From NCBI GenBank assembly GCA_024403485.1, contig JAKSRT010000005.1:1-46428 (forward strand): a DNA stretch of 46,428 bases, in the 5' to 3' direction. The stretch comes from Lachnospiraceae bacterium. Lineage in GTDB: Bacteria; Bacillota; Clostridia; Lachnospirales; Lachnospiraceae. The position numbers were made by a program, and so were the translations under genes. The notes below the pieces were generated by a model that ran no database searches, was not told the DNA's origin, and was given only the letters and a program-made list of their open reading frames with translations. Within the stretch, counting starts at the first letter, position 1. Each line of letters starts with the position of its first letter. Below are positions 1 to 9,215 of this stretch, piece by piece.

Positions 1-9
1 GAGTGCTAA
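1..9. promoter_or_regulatory. Right half of a CIRCE (HrcA) operator, cut by window edge
   Basis: The first nine bases read GAGTGCTAA, exactly the right arm of the CIRCE consensus (TTAGCACTC-N9-GAGTGCTAA) bound by the heat-shock repressor HrcA. The left arm would lie outside the window. It sits directly upstream of a good promoter for htpG. With only one arm visible the call is an inference, although a nine-base exact match just before a heat-shock gene is unlikely by chance. Confidence 0.6.
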
Positions 10-16
10 TTTTGTG

Positions 17-45
17 TTGACTTTTATATTTTCCGTTACTAATAT
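17..45 (+). promoter_or_regulatory. Sigma-A-type promoter of htpG
   Basis: TTGACT (17-22) and TAATAT (40-45) are separated by 17 bases, so transcription would start near base 52 and leave a leader of about 115 bases before htpG. The CIRCE-like arm ends seven bases before the -35 box, close enough for a bound repressor to block polymerase. Confidence 0.7.
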
Positions 46-166
46 TGTTTTTGTAGAGTAGATGAAGCGTTAAGAATTAAAGAGTATTTCTTTTTGTGAG
101 AGCGCTTTTTGAAAAAACAGACAGAAATATTATTCAGAAAAATTATTCAGAAAGAAGGAATAGAAA

Positions 167-2197
167 ATGTCAAAACAGGGTAGTTTATCAATTAACAGCG
201 AGAATATTTTTCCAATTATAAAAAAGTGGTTATATTCCGATCATGATATCTTTTTCAGGGAGCTGATTTCCAACGGATGTGATGCTATTACCAAGCTTAA
301 AAAGCTTTCGATGATGGGCGAGTATGAAATGCCGGAAGGCTATAAAGGAAGGGTTGATGTTATTGTCAATACATCTGACAAGACACTAACTTTTATCGAT
401 AACGGTCTTGGCATGACAGAAGATGAAGTTAATGAATATATTAATCAGATTGCTTTTTCCGGTGCTACGGATTTTATAGAGAAATATAAGGATAAAGCCA
501 ATGATGATCAGATTATAGGCCATTTCGGTCTTGGCTTTTATTCGGCATTTATGGTAGCTTCCGAAGTACATATTGATACACTTTCTTATAAAGCAGATGC
601 TAAGCCGGTTCACTGGGAGTGTGACGGAGGTACCGAATACACAATGGCAGAGGGTGACAAGAGCGAAGTGGGTACAAAGATTACTTTGTTTGTTAACGAC
701 GATGTGCTTGAATTCTGCAATAAATATAAGGCCAGAGAAGTTATAACAAAATACTGCTCATTTATGCCTACGGAAATTTTTATTTCCGAAGCTCCCGACA
801 ATGGAACGGAAACCATCAAACTTGATGACAAGCTTGACAGCGATGAGATAGTTGAGACAATTACTCCCGAAAAAGAAGGCGAAGACATTAAATTAAAGAT
901 TAAAAAGCGCCCTGAGCTTCTTAATGAAACAAATCCATTATGGAACAGACATCCAAATGAATGTACGCCTGAAGAATATAAGAAGTTCTACAGAGATGTT
1001 TTTAATGATTACAAGGAGCCTTTGTTCTGGATTCATCTTAATATGGATTATCCTTTTAACTTAAAGGGTATTTTATATTTCCCCAAGATTAATATGGAAT
1101 ATGAGTCTATCGAAGGAACAATCAAGCTATATAACAATCAGGTATTCATTGCAGATAATATTAAAGAAGTTATCCCTGAGTTTTTGATGTTATTAAAGGG
1201 TGTTATTGATTGTCCTGATTTACCTCTTAATGTATCCCGTTCAGCTCTTCAAAATGACGGGTTTGTTAAGAAAATATCCGATTACATTACTAAGAAAGTT
1301 GCAGACAAACTTTCAGGTATGTGCAAAACGGAAAAAGAAGAATATGAGAAATATTGGGAAGATATCAGCCCCTTTATTAAGTTTGGCTGTTTAAAGGATG
1401 ATAAGTTCTGCGAAAAGATGACCGACTATATTCTTTTTAAGAACCTTGACGGAAAGTATTTAACTCTTCCCGAATGTCTTGAGGTAAAGCCAATTGACGT
1501 AGAAGAAAATGCTACCGATGAAAATGGTGAAAAGGTTGAGGCGGAAGTGGTTGATGAGGCTGAAGCCGATGAAGAAAAGAAAGAAAAGGTTATTTACTAT
1601 GTAACCGATGAACAGCAGCAGAGCCAGTACATCAATATGTTCAAGCAAGCTAAGATGGATGCTGTTATATTAAAGCATAACATTGATCAGCCTTTTGTAT
1701 CACAGCTTGAAGCTAAAAATGAAGGAATCAAATTCTCAAGAATTGATACCGATATTACCGACTCGCTTACAAACAAGACCTCAAAAAAGACCAGAGAGGA
1801 ACTTGATAAGCAGGCGGAAGTTCTTAAGGGAATATTTGAAACTGCTCTTAAGAAAAAGGATATGAAGGTCAGTGTTCAGAAACTTAAGAACAAAAAAATT
1901 GCATCAATGATTACTCTTTCAGAGGAAAGCAGAAGAATGCAGGATATGATGAAGATGTATGCTATGCCCGGAATGGATCCTAACATGTTTGGCGCCGGAG
2001 ATGGTGAGACTCTTGTCCTTAATGCAAATCATCCGCTTGTTACATATATAACCGAAAATCAGAAATCCGAAGATTCTGAAATGTTTGCTAAGCAGTTATA
2101 TGATTTGGCTAAATTACAGCATACTCCTTTAAGCCCCGAAGAGATGACTGAGTTTGTACAAAGAAGCAATGATATTCTTTTAAAACTTGCAAAGTAA
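167..2197 (+). CDS. htpG: Molecular chaperone HtpG (Hsp90)
   Basis: Cytosolic ATP-dependent chaperone of the Hsp90 family. The 676 residues cover the N-terminal GHKL ATPase domain (roughly 1-220: ELISNGCDA, DNGLGM and GHFGLGFYSAFM motifs), the middle domain with the family's LPLNVSR segment, and the C-terminal dimerisation domain. The motif usually read as ELISNASDA is ELISNGCDA here, but the Asn and Asp that contact nucleotide and Mg are present. An acidic, charged stretch (about 445-480) is inserted before the C-terminal part. The start follows GAAGGAATAGAAA, a good ribosome site. A heat-shock promoter lies upstream and a DegV gene starts 74 bases downstream. Identification is secure; HrcA control is inferred from the half operator at the window edge. 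Confidence 0.96.
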   Translation: MSKQGSLSINSENIFPIIKKWLYSDHDIFFRELISNGCDAITKLKKLSMMGEYEMPEGYKGRVDVIVNTSDKTLTFIDNGLGMTEDEVNEYINQIAFSGATDFIEKYKDKANDDQIIGHFGLGFYSAFMVASEVHIDTLSYKADAKPVHWECDGGTEYTMAEGDKSEVGTKITLFVNDDVLEFCNKYKAREVITKYCSFMPTEIFISEAPDNGTETIKLDDKLDSDEIVETITPEKEGEDIKLKIKKRPELLNETNPLWNRHPNECTPEEYKKFYRDVFNDYKEPLFWIHLNMDYPFNLKGILYFPKINMEYESIEGTIKLYNNQVFIADNIKEVIPEFLMLLKGVIDCPDLPLNVSRSALQNDGFVKKISDYITKKVADKLSGMCKTEKEEYEKYWEDISPFIKFGCLKDDKFCEKMTDYILFKNLDGKYLTLPECLEVKPIDVEENATDENGEKVEAEVVDEAEADEEKKEKVIYYVTDEQQQSQYINMFKQAKMDAVILKHNIDQPFVSQLEAKNEGIKFSRIDTDITDSLTNKTSKKTREELDKQAEVLKGIFETALKKKDMKVSVQKLKNKKIASMITLSEESRRMQDMMKMYAMPGMDPNMFGAGDGETLVLNANHPLVTYITENQKSEDSEMFAKQLYDLAKLQHTPLSPEEMTEFVQRSNDILLKLAK

Positions 2198-2271
2198 TGA
2201 TAGAATAGCGGTATTAAATGTACTTATGCTTTCTATGCTAAACTGCGATAGAGAGAGAATGAGAGGAATTT

Positions 2272-3123
2272 ATGGCTATAAGATTTGTTGTCGATTCTGC
2301 ATCGGATATTCATCCCAGTGAGGCTGAAACTCTTGGATTGTATTATGCACCTATGCTGGTCAGCTTCAATGATGAAGAGTTTTATGATGCGGTGGAGATT
2401 TCGCATACACAGTTTTATGAGAAACTGATTGAAAGCGATGTTCTTCCTACTACATCCCAGATTACGCCTTCAAGATTTGAAGAAATCTTCAAAGAGATAA
2501 CCGATAACGGAGATATAGCGATTGTTATTACACTGTCTTCTTTCCTTTCGGGAACATATCAAAGCGCCTGCGTAGCTGCTTCGGAGTTTGAGGGAAAGGT
2601 ATTTGTTGTGGATTCGCTGACAGTAACCGTAGGCGAAAGAATTCTTGTAATGCGTGGACTCGAGTTAAGAGACAAAGGACTTTCCGCTCAGGAAATCGTT
2701 GATACTCTTAATGTGGAAAAAGAACATATAATGACAATGGGTGTTCTTGATACTCTGGAATATTTGAAAAAGGGTGGAAGAATATCTGCTGCAACTGCAT
2801 TTGCAGGCAGTGTTTTATCCATAAAACCTGTTGTTGCCGTAGTAGGCGGTGTAGTTGAGATGGTCGGAAAAGCACGTGGGTCTAAAAACAGCGAAAACCT
2901 GCTTCGAAAGAAAATAGAAGAAAGCGGGGGTGTGGATTTTGAAAGACCGTTCTGTCTGGCATATAGTGGCCTTAGTGATGTAATGCTTAAAAAATATATC
3001 GAAGACAGTGCGGATTTGTGGAAAGATCATGTTGATGAGCTTCAGGTTTCAACGGTAGGTTCGATAATAGGTACTCATGTGGGCCCCGGCGCTATAGCAG
3101 TAGCATATTTTGCCAATAATTAG
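2272..3123 (+). CDS. DegV family fatty-acid-binding protein
   Basis: DegV/FakB-type protein that holds a single fatty acid between two alpha/beta domains; some members present the acid to the kinase FakA for phosphorylation. The 283 residues match the family length. They begin with the characteristic VVDSASDI segment, contain TTSQITPSRFEEIF and SSFLSGTYQSA (the conserved lipid carboxylate-binding region), DTLEYLKKGGRIS in the middle, and end with the HVGPGAIAVAY motif. The start follows GAGAGGAATTT. It lies 74 bases after htpG and may be co-transcribed with it; a clear terminator follows. Which fatty acid is bound, and whether it works with a FakA, cannot be told from the sequence. Confidence 0.93.
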   Translation: MAIRFVVDSASDIHPSEAETLGLYYAPMLVSFNDEEFYDAVEISHTQFYEKLIESDVLPTTSQITPSRFEEIFKEITDNGDIAIVITLSSFLSGTYQSACVAASEFEGKVFVVDSLTVTVGERILVMRGLELRDKGLSAQEIVDTLNVEKEHIMTMGVLDTLEYLKKGGRISAATAFAGSVLSIKPVVAVVGGVVEMVGKARGSKNSENLLRKKIEESGGVDFERPFCLAYSGLSDVMLKKYIEDSADLWKDHVDELQVSTVGSIIGTHVGPGAIAVAYFANN

Positions 3124-3169
3124 CCACGAATTTGTTAACAATATACAATTATTATGTAATTTATCTTTA

Positions 3170-3196
3170 GACCCGGTCATATGCCGGGTCTTTTTT
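3170..3196 (+). terminator. Intrinsic terminator after degV
   Basis: A GACCCGG/CCGGGTC hairpin with a six-base loop (tcatat) followed directly by TTTTTT. It ends the htpG-degV unit. Confidence 0.9.
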
Positions 3197-3461
3197 ACTC
3201 TATTAGGAATGATGAGCCGAGCGCGGATTTGTGCTTACAAAAGAAGCTGCAGTTTGTTTGAACAGTTGCCGTAAATAACAATATAGGCGATTATTAATTG
3301 AAAAAGTTACAAGATTTAGCGTTTTTTGTATTAAGTCTTGTTGCGTATGATTATCCATAAATGCTATAATGAAACTCAAGATTGCGTTTTTATGCGCTTT
3401 TATTTAATGCTCCGGGGAAAATCCGTTGGAGTAAGCGAATTATTAATGTTTTTGGAGATTT
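3197..3461 (+). promoter_or_regulatory. Intergenic region with extended -10 promoter for the unknown operon
   Basis: No gene is visible here. A TATAAT box (3365-3370) preceded by TGC gives an extended -10, with TTGCGT at 3341-3346 as a weak -35 (18-base spacing). Transcription would start near 3377. The leader of about 85 bases holds a small CTCC/GGAG hairpin (about 3411-3432) and the site TTGGAGATTT just before the start codon at 3462. Bases 3197-3330 show nothing recognisable. Confidence 0.6.
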
Positions 3462-6400
3462 ATGAAAGCAACCGTTGACCGCATTTTAGAAGGAAAATTT
3501 AATTACGATAAAGGCTTTTTGGAATTTTCCTGTCAGCGCCTTGAAATTAATGTTTCGGCGGGGGAAGTGTTCACAGGTTCCTTTGGCATTAAGTGTGCTC
3601 CCGGAAAACTTTCCGAAGGCTTTATTTCCACCGATGATGTTAGAATGCAGCTTCTTTCGGATTATTTCAGCGGTTCGGCTGATGAAATCGGATTTACTTT
3701 TTCTGCAAAGGGACTCAATGAAGGTGATGCGGTAAAGGGTGAAATATCCGTTATTTCCAACCAGGGTGAATATTACCTTCCTTATCTTGTAAATGTGTCG
3801 TATTCAACAATGGAGTCAAGTCTTGGAAGCATCAGAAATCTTTTTCATTTTGCAAATCTTGCAAAAATGAACTGGGACGAAGCGGTTAGTCTGTTTTACT
3901 CCGATGAATTTATTAACTTGTTTAAGGGAAATGACAAGCAGTATCTGAAGACATATATCGGATTGTCGGCTTACTACGGAAACGAACAGAATGTAGAAGA
4001 ATTCCTTTTACAGATTAATAAGAAGCAGCCTACCGAATATATTATTGAGCAGAAAGTAATTAATCTTGAAGATCCTCAATTTGTAGTTCAGGAATATATA
4101 GATATAACAAGAAACGGATGGGGATATACTTCTCTTTCTGTTGTTTGTGATGCTGATTTTATTACATTGTCTAAAGTAAATATCAGTGATTCGGATTTTC
4201 TTGGTAACTATCTTCATTATGATTTTCTGGTTGATCCGGCAAAATTTCATCAGGGAAATAATGTTGCGACCATTCGATTTTTTAACTCTTTTACGTCGTT
4301 TGAAGTTACCGTAAAGGTAACCTGCAATATAATGGAAAAGCCTGCAATTGCGAAGGGAATCGAATATTCCCGTGCAATGATGGATATTGTGACTTTTTAT
4401 AAGGCATTTCGCCTAAAGAAAATATCCGTAGATTCATGGATTGCGGAGACGGGAATTATAGTTGATCGCCTGTTATCAACAAGATCTGATGACAGAGTTG
4501 TTAAGATGCTGAAGACGCAGCTCTTAATTGTAGAGGAACGCTACAATGAAGCCAAGTGGATTCTTGACCAGGTTGAGGATACATTTGAGGAAGATGAAAC
4601 ATATTCCAGTCCTTTGTGGGCATATTATTTATATCTGACTTCGCTTGTGAATCGCGAAGAAATATATATTGACCATATAACCGAGGAGGTTGAGAGGATA
4701 TATAACCTTGACAATTCGCAGTGGAGAGTTGCATGGCTTCTTTTATATCTTTCGGCAGAATATGCGGTTAGCCCTGCAAAAAAGTGGTTGTTTATCGAGA
4801 ACCAGCTTAATTTAAACTGTATAAGCCCTGTAATGTTTGTGGAAGCTGCCAATATGTTTATGGTGGATTCCGCTTTACTCACAAAGCTTGAGAATACAGA
4901 GCTCAGAGTACTTAATTTTATGATTAAAGAGGGCATAATGACATGGGAAATAGCCCGACAGACAGTATATTTGGCTAGTTCCGGTAAATGGTTTTCGAAG
5001 CGACTTATTGAGATACTTAAGAAATGCTATGACATTTTGGGCGATGAAGAGTCTTTGACAACAATTTGTTCTTTACTTATAGCAAATAATAAATGTGGTT
5101 CCGAGTACTATCAGTGGTATAAGCTTGGCATTGAAGAAGAAGTCAGAGTCACCAATATATACGAGTACTATATGATGTCGCTTGATCTTTCGAGTGTAAT
5201 CGAATTGCCTAAAATGGTATATTTGTATTTTTCATATGAAAACGATTTAGATTGGGAACACTCGGCATATTTATACGCAAGAATCATTGAAAAGCGCGAA
5301 GAAATGGAAGCTGTATTTTTGTCATACAAAGATCAGATTGACCGCTTTACGATAAATCAGATAGCACAGGGACACATGAACAAAGACCTGGCGATTATAT
5401 ACCGCTTTGTTATTAACGAAAATATTATTTCAAAGGATATGGCCAGAAAACTGGTGCCGCTCATTTTTACACACCGCATCAGTATTAACTCGGATTTGCC
5501 TTCTAAGGTTATAGTATATCAAAGCAGGGAATGTGTTGCCGAAAGCTATCCGATAGTGGACAAAGAAGCGTATGTTCCTTTATATAACAAAGATTATTAT
5601 GTAATGTTTGAAGATAATTTCTCGAATCGTTACATTAAATCGATTGATTATGATATAGAAAAGCTTATAATCCCTGGAAAAATGGCGACGATGCTGTTTC
5701 CGTATGTCGAAGATAACCTTTCGTTTGATGTTTATGCAGTGGAAAGTTCCAGCGAAATGGTGGATATCACAAAGGAAAACAGAGGAAGATACCAGCACAT
5801 TTTAGACTCGTTTGAGATAGAAAATTCCTATAAGACTGAAATTCGAACAAAACTTATGGAATATTACTACGAGCACGATGAAATACGTGAATTGGATGGA
5901 ATTCTTGACAGCTTAAATCCTGATGAGATGGTGGCAAAAGAACGTCGAGCCTGCATAAGATTTATGATTATGCGCGGAATGTATGACAGAGCCTTTGAAT
6001 GGATTTGCGATTACGGTATCGAAGGAATGGAACCTAAAGATTTGGTGAGATTATGCTCGAATCTTTTGTCCAGAGGTGAGACCGAAGTCAATCCCAGATT
6101 AACTTCGATTTGCGCAGCATGCTTCTTTAAGGGAAAGTATGACGAGGAAATACTTAAATATCTTTGCACATACTATTTTGGTATGTCAAAGGATATGAAA
6201 AAACTGTTTAATGCTGCTTCGAACTTTGAAATAGAGATGTATGGAATGTGTGAAAATATTCTGGTGCAGACGCTGTTTACCGGATATTACATTTCAGAAC
6301 GTATGAATATATACAGAAGATATATTCAGGGAGGCGCTTCAAGCCGCATTCAGATGGCATTCCTGGCTCAATGCTGTTTTGACTATTTTGTTAAAGAACA

Positions 6401-7031
6401 ACTTACGGAAAGTTATGTTTTTGAAGAACTTACAAGGCTTAAGAGTCAGGGCGAAGAATTCCTAACGGTTCAGAAACTTGCGTATGTCAAATACTACTCC
6501 GAAAATCCGGAGGGAATCAATGATACGCAGAGAGAGTATATAAAAGTATTTCTTGATGAATTGATTTCTGAGGGAATATATCTTTCGTATTTTAAAGAGT
6601 TTATGGAGCAGGGAATGGAAGAGATTAACCGCTTCACCGACAAAACCTTTATTGAATATAAGACAGATCCCGGAAAGAAGGTTGTTATTCATTACATTAT
6701 TGAAAAAGAAAGTGGATCAGGCAGCGGTGAATATATAACAAGGGAAATGCCTGATATGTACGGTGGAGTTCATTCCATGGCTTTTGTACTTTTCTTTGGC
6801 GAGAATCTTCAGTATTACATTACGGAAGAACAGGGTGATGAAGAACAGCTCACTGAATCCGGAAATATTACCAAGAATGATATCGGAAGTGATATTACCA
6901 CAAGCAGATTCAGCGAAATAAATGACATAGTTATATCCAATACACTTGGAGACTATGAGACGCTTGAACATCTTGTTTATGAATACAGGCGCAAAGAATA
7001 CATGATTAATAAGTTATTTACTATGAAATAA
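3462..7031 (+). CDS. Giant uncharacterised protein, DUF5717-like
   Basis: A 1189-residue protein of unknown function. From memory it resembles the Lachnospiraceae family labelled DUF5717; this was not checked by search. Residues 1-120 look beta-rich (alternating hydrophobic strands, probably an Ig-like sandwich) and 205-290 look like a second beta domain. About 300-1060 is a long run of amphipathic helices rich in Tyr, Leu and Glu resembling TPR-like or other helical repeats. The last 125 residues again look beta-rich, with an acidic loop. No signal peptide or membrane helix is seen, so it is probably cytosolic and could act as a scaffold. It is the first gene of an operon with an Hsp70-like protein, a TPR protein and a coiled-coil membrane protein, which suggests one shared complex. 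Start chosen for its GGAG site. Confidence 0.85.
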   Translation: MKATVDRILEGKFNYDKGFLEFSCQRLEINVSAGEVFTGSFGIKCAPGKLSEGFISTDDVRMQLLSDYFSGSADEIGFTFSAKGLNEGDAVKGEISVISNQGEYYLPYLVNVSYSTMESSLGSIRNLFHFANLAKMNWDEAVSLFYSDEFINLFKGNDKQYLKTYIGLSAYYGNEQNVEEFLLQINKKQPTEYIIEQKVINLEDPQFVVQEYIDITRNGWGYTSLSVVCDADFITLSKVNISDSDFLGNYLHYDFLVDPAKFHQGNNVATIRFFNSFTSFEVTVKVTCNIMEKPAIAKGIEYSRAMMDIVTFYKAFRLKKISVDSWIAETGIIVDRLLSTRSDDRVVKMLKTQLLIVEERYNEAKWILDQVEDTFEEDETYSSPLWAYYLYLTSLVNREEIYIDHITEEVERIYNLDNSQWRVAWLLLYLSAEYAVSPAKKWLFIENQLNLNCISPVMFVEAANMFMVDSALLTKLENTELRVLNFMIKEGIMTWEIARQTVYLASSGKWFSKRLIEILKKCYDILGDEESLTTICSLLIANNKCGSEYYQWYKLGIEEEVRVTNIYEYYMMSLDLSSVIELPKMVYLYFSYENDLDWEHSAYLYARIIEKREEMEAVFLSYKDQIDRFTINQIAQGHMNKDLAIIYRFVINENIISKDMARKLVPLIFTHRISINSDLPSKVIVYQSRECVAESYPIVDKEAYVPLYNKDYYVMFEDNFSNRYIKSIDYDIEKLIIPGKMATMLFPYVEDNLSFDVYAVESSSEMVDITKENRGRYQHILDSFEIENSYKTEIRTKLMEYYYEHDEIRELDGILDSLNPDEMVAKERRACIRFMIMRGMYDRAFEWICDYGIEGMEPKDLVRLCSNLLSRGETEVNPRLTSICAACFFKGKYDEEILKYLCTYYFGMSKDMKKLFNAASNFEIEMYGMCENILVQTLFTGYYISERMNIYRRYIQGGASSRIQMAFLAQCCFDYFVKEQLTESYVFEELTRLKSQGEEFLTVQKLAYVKYYSENPEGINDTQREYIKVFLDELISEGIYLSYFKEFMEQGMEEINRFTDKTFIEYKTDPGKKVVIHYIIEKESGSGSGEYITREMPDMYGGVHSMAFVLFFGENLQYYITEEQGDEEQLTESGNITKNDIGSDITTSRFSEINDIVISNTLGDYETLEHLVYEYRRKEYMINKLFTMK

Positions 7032-7033
7032 GG

Positions 7034-7052
7034 GGCAAAGTTTTCTTTTGCC
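7034..7052 (+). promoter_or_regulatory. Small intercistronic hairpin before the Hsp70-like gene
   Basis: GGCAAA and TTTGCC pair around a seven-base loop immediately after the stop codon of the giant gene and before the ribosome site AGAGGA of the next. There is no U-run, so it is more likely an mRNA stability or processing element than a terminator. Confidence 0.35.
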
Positions 7053-7071
7053 TATAGAGGAACCGTAAACA

Positions 7072-8349
7072 ATGGCATCTGTTGAAACAGAACATAAAAA
7101 ACGAAATATTGAATATGCAGTGGGTCTGGACCTGACAGATGCTTTTTCTCAGGTCAGTGTGGGCCCGGTAGATTCCGAAGAGGTTGAAACCGTATCTACG
7201 GTTCCGGGTCAGACCAGTTACCTTGTACCTACCGCTTTATTTAAAAGAAGCGAAGTAAATCAGTGGTTTGCGGGTAATGAGGCTGTAAAGTACAAAGAAA
7301 CTGAAGGACATTTTGTTGATAAACTGGTATCCAAGGCTCGTCTCGGAGAAAATATTACCGTGGGCAGTGAGTCCTTTAGGCCCTCTGCTTTATTGGCTTT
7401 ATATTTGAAACGAATATTGGCATTGGTAAATTTGATCACACCCATGAATAATGTAACATCTTTGATGATTACCGTGGATGTATTGGATACTACATTGATT
7501 GATGTGCTTACTGAGGCAGTTAAATCTCTTGGTTTAAAAACAAAGGAAGTTCATTTCCAAAATCATATGGAAAGCTTTTATAATTATATGCTTTATCAGC
7601 CAAGAGAGCTTTGGAACCGGGATGCCATGCTCATTGACGGCACAGGTGAATACATAAAGAGTCTCAGAATGGAGTGCAACAAAAATACAACACCTATTGT
7701 GGCTGTTATTGACTCTACGGAGGAAATAAATCTTCCTATCGGCGACACCGGCGTTTCGGGATATGGTGCTGCTTTTAAAGGCTTTTCGGAAAAGATTGTT
7801 GAAGGCAGAATGATATCTTCCGTATATCTTATCGGCGATATTTTTAAGGGTGAATGGTGCAAAGAAGGAATCACCGCTCTTTGCAGAAAGGGCAGAGTAT
7901 TCCAGGGGAATAACTTGTTCTCAAAGGGTGCATGCTATGCCGCAAAGAATCTCATTCAGCCTAATTATATAAGTGAGGGGTATGTATTTCTTGGTAATGA
8001 CAAGCTTAAGGTTAATGTGGGCATTGAAGTCAAAAGAAGAGGAGAAGACGGTTATCAGGTGCTGCTAAACGGCGGTGTAAACTGGTTCGATGCTAAAGTA
8101 GAGTGCGATTTTATTCTTGATGAAGGCAATAAGCTTTTCCTGGTGGTCATTCCGCTTACCGGGAAACGGCATGAGTACAGGGAAATGACATTAAATTCTT
8201 TGCCCAAGAGACCGCCCAAAACCACCAGGCTCAGAGTCAGCATTGAAATGCAGTCTGAAAACAGAATGGCTGTGAATGTCAAGGATTTGGGATTCGGAGA
8301 GCTGTTTCCTGCGGAAAATATGGAATGGAATGAGGTGTTTAGCGTATGA
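7072..8349 (+). CDS. Diverged Hsp70-like protein, DUF5716-like
   Basis: A 425-residue protein I read as a distant Hsp70 relative. Residues 16-30 (YAVGLDLTDAFSQVSV) align with the phosphate-1 loop of DnaK (GIDLGTT...). Residues 186-199 (AMLIDGTGEYIKSL) occupy the phosphate-2 position but lack the canonical GGGT. Residues 249-292 include a VYLIGD segment and a KGACYAA segment, matching the DnaK C-lobe VLVGG...GAA pattern. Residues 300-410 resemble the Hsp70 beta substrate-binding domain, including a segment before IEMQSENRMAVNVKD that mirrors the IPPAPRG...FDIDANGIL region. The alpha lid is missing. ATP hydrolysis is therefore doubtful. The stop overlaps the next start (ATGA), implying translational coupling to the TPR gene. 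The DUF5716 name is recalled, not searched. Confidence 0.8.
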   Translation: MASVETEHKKRNIEYAVGLDLTDAFSQVSVGPVDSEEVETVSTVPGQTSYLVPTALFKRSEVNQWFAGNEAVKYKETEGHFVDKLVSKARLGENITVGSESFRPSALLALYLKRILALVNLITPMNNVTSLMITVDVLDTTLIDVLTEAVKSLGLKTKEVHFQNHMESFYNYMLYQPRELWNRDAMLIDGTGEYIKSLRMECNKNTTPIVAVIDSTEEINLPIGDTGVSGYGAAFKGFSEKIVEGRMISSVYLIGDIFKGEWCKEGITALCRKGRVFQGNNLFSKGACYAAKNLIQPNYISEGYVFLGNDKLKVNVGIEVKRRGEDGYQVLLNGGVNWFDAKVECDFILDEGNKLFLVVIPLTGKRHEYREMTLNSLPKRPPKTTRLRVSIEMQSENRMAVNVKDLGFGELFPAENMEWNEVFSV

Positions 8350-9215
8350 ACCGTGTACTGACAACTGTTGGTGACTACGCTGAGTCACCCTATTATGTAG
8401 ATAAAGTATTTGTTAATGTATATAGCGCCGAAGAACTTTGCTACGTTCTTTACGAAAATGCATTTATTCTGGACCAATCGATTTTGGATAAGAAACTGGC
8501 TCTTTGGGTAGACCGGGAACTTCATCTTCCCGATCTTGCCAGAGATTTGATTGTTCTTGCTAATCAAAATGCTTCTCCTTCGGCATTTGTAGGAACTATT
8601 CTCACATATGTCGGTTTTTATTCGAAAAATGAAATCAGCAGAGTGGAAAATATTCTTCGCATGAATGTTTCCATGAATGTATTTGAAAAGTGGAAAGCTA
8701 AGGCTGACTTTCTTGTGGAAAATAAGCATTATGCGCTGGCAATCAGGGAATATGAAAAACTCCTTAAGGTACTTCCGGAAGATGAGCAGGGACTGCTTTC
8801 TGCCATATATAACAATATGGGTATCACCTATATGAATCTTTCTCTCTTTGATTCGGCTGTTAAGTTTTTTTTGGCATCATTTGATGTGGATGGCAACGAG
8901 GATGCTTACAGGCACTATCTTACCGTTAAGAGAATGAGTCTTAGAGATGATGAATATGTAAGATTTATTGCATCAAGGGATGACGCATACAATCTTTCTA
9001 TTGAACTTGAAAGCAGAATGGAGGAGCTTAATCAAGGCTTCGACAAGAGCGATGAGGCACAGGCACTCAATGAACTTTTTGCATTAAGATCAACAGGTGA
9101 GAGTGCCAAGTACTATGAAGAGATAGGCAAGATAACCGAAGAACTTAAGGAAGACTACAGAGATATTGTATTAGATTCCGGTCAGAGTGAGAGCTTTACG
9201 GAGACTTTTAACTAA
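8346..9215 (+). CDS. TPR-containing partner protein
   Basis: A 289-residue, mostly helical, apparently cytosolic protein. Residues about 115-185 hold two recognisable tetratricopeptide units (KWKAKADFLVENKHYALAIREYEKLLKVLP and YNNMGITYMNLSLFDSAVKFFLASFDVD, abbreviated to the consensus A, Y, A and P positions). The N-terminal 110 residues are helical without a known motif, and the acidic C-terminus looks flexible. TPR domains often bind Hsp70 or Hsp90 or assemble complexes. The gene overlaps the Hsp70-like gene upstream by four bases and the next gene by one, so the products are probably made in fixed proportion. A co-chaperone role is inference from this context; no enzyme motif is visible. 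Confidence 0.8.
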   Translation: MNRVLTTVGDYAESPYYVDKVFVNVYSAEELCYVLYENAFILDQSILDKKLALWVDRELHLPDLARDLIVLANQNASPSAFVGTILTYVGFYSKNEISRVENILRMNVSMNVFEKWKAKADFLVENKHYALAIREYEKLLKVLPEDEQGLLSAIYNNMGITYMNLSLFDSAVKFFLASFDVDGNEDAYRHYLTVKRMSLRDDEYVRFIASRDDAYNLSIELESRMEELNQGFDKSDEAQALNELFALRSTGESAKYYEEIGKITEELKEDYRDIVLDSGQSESFTETFN

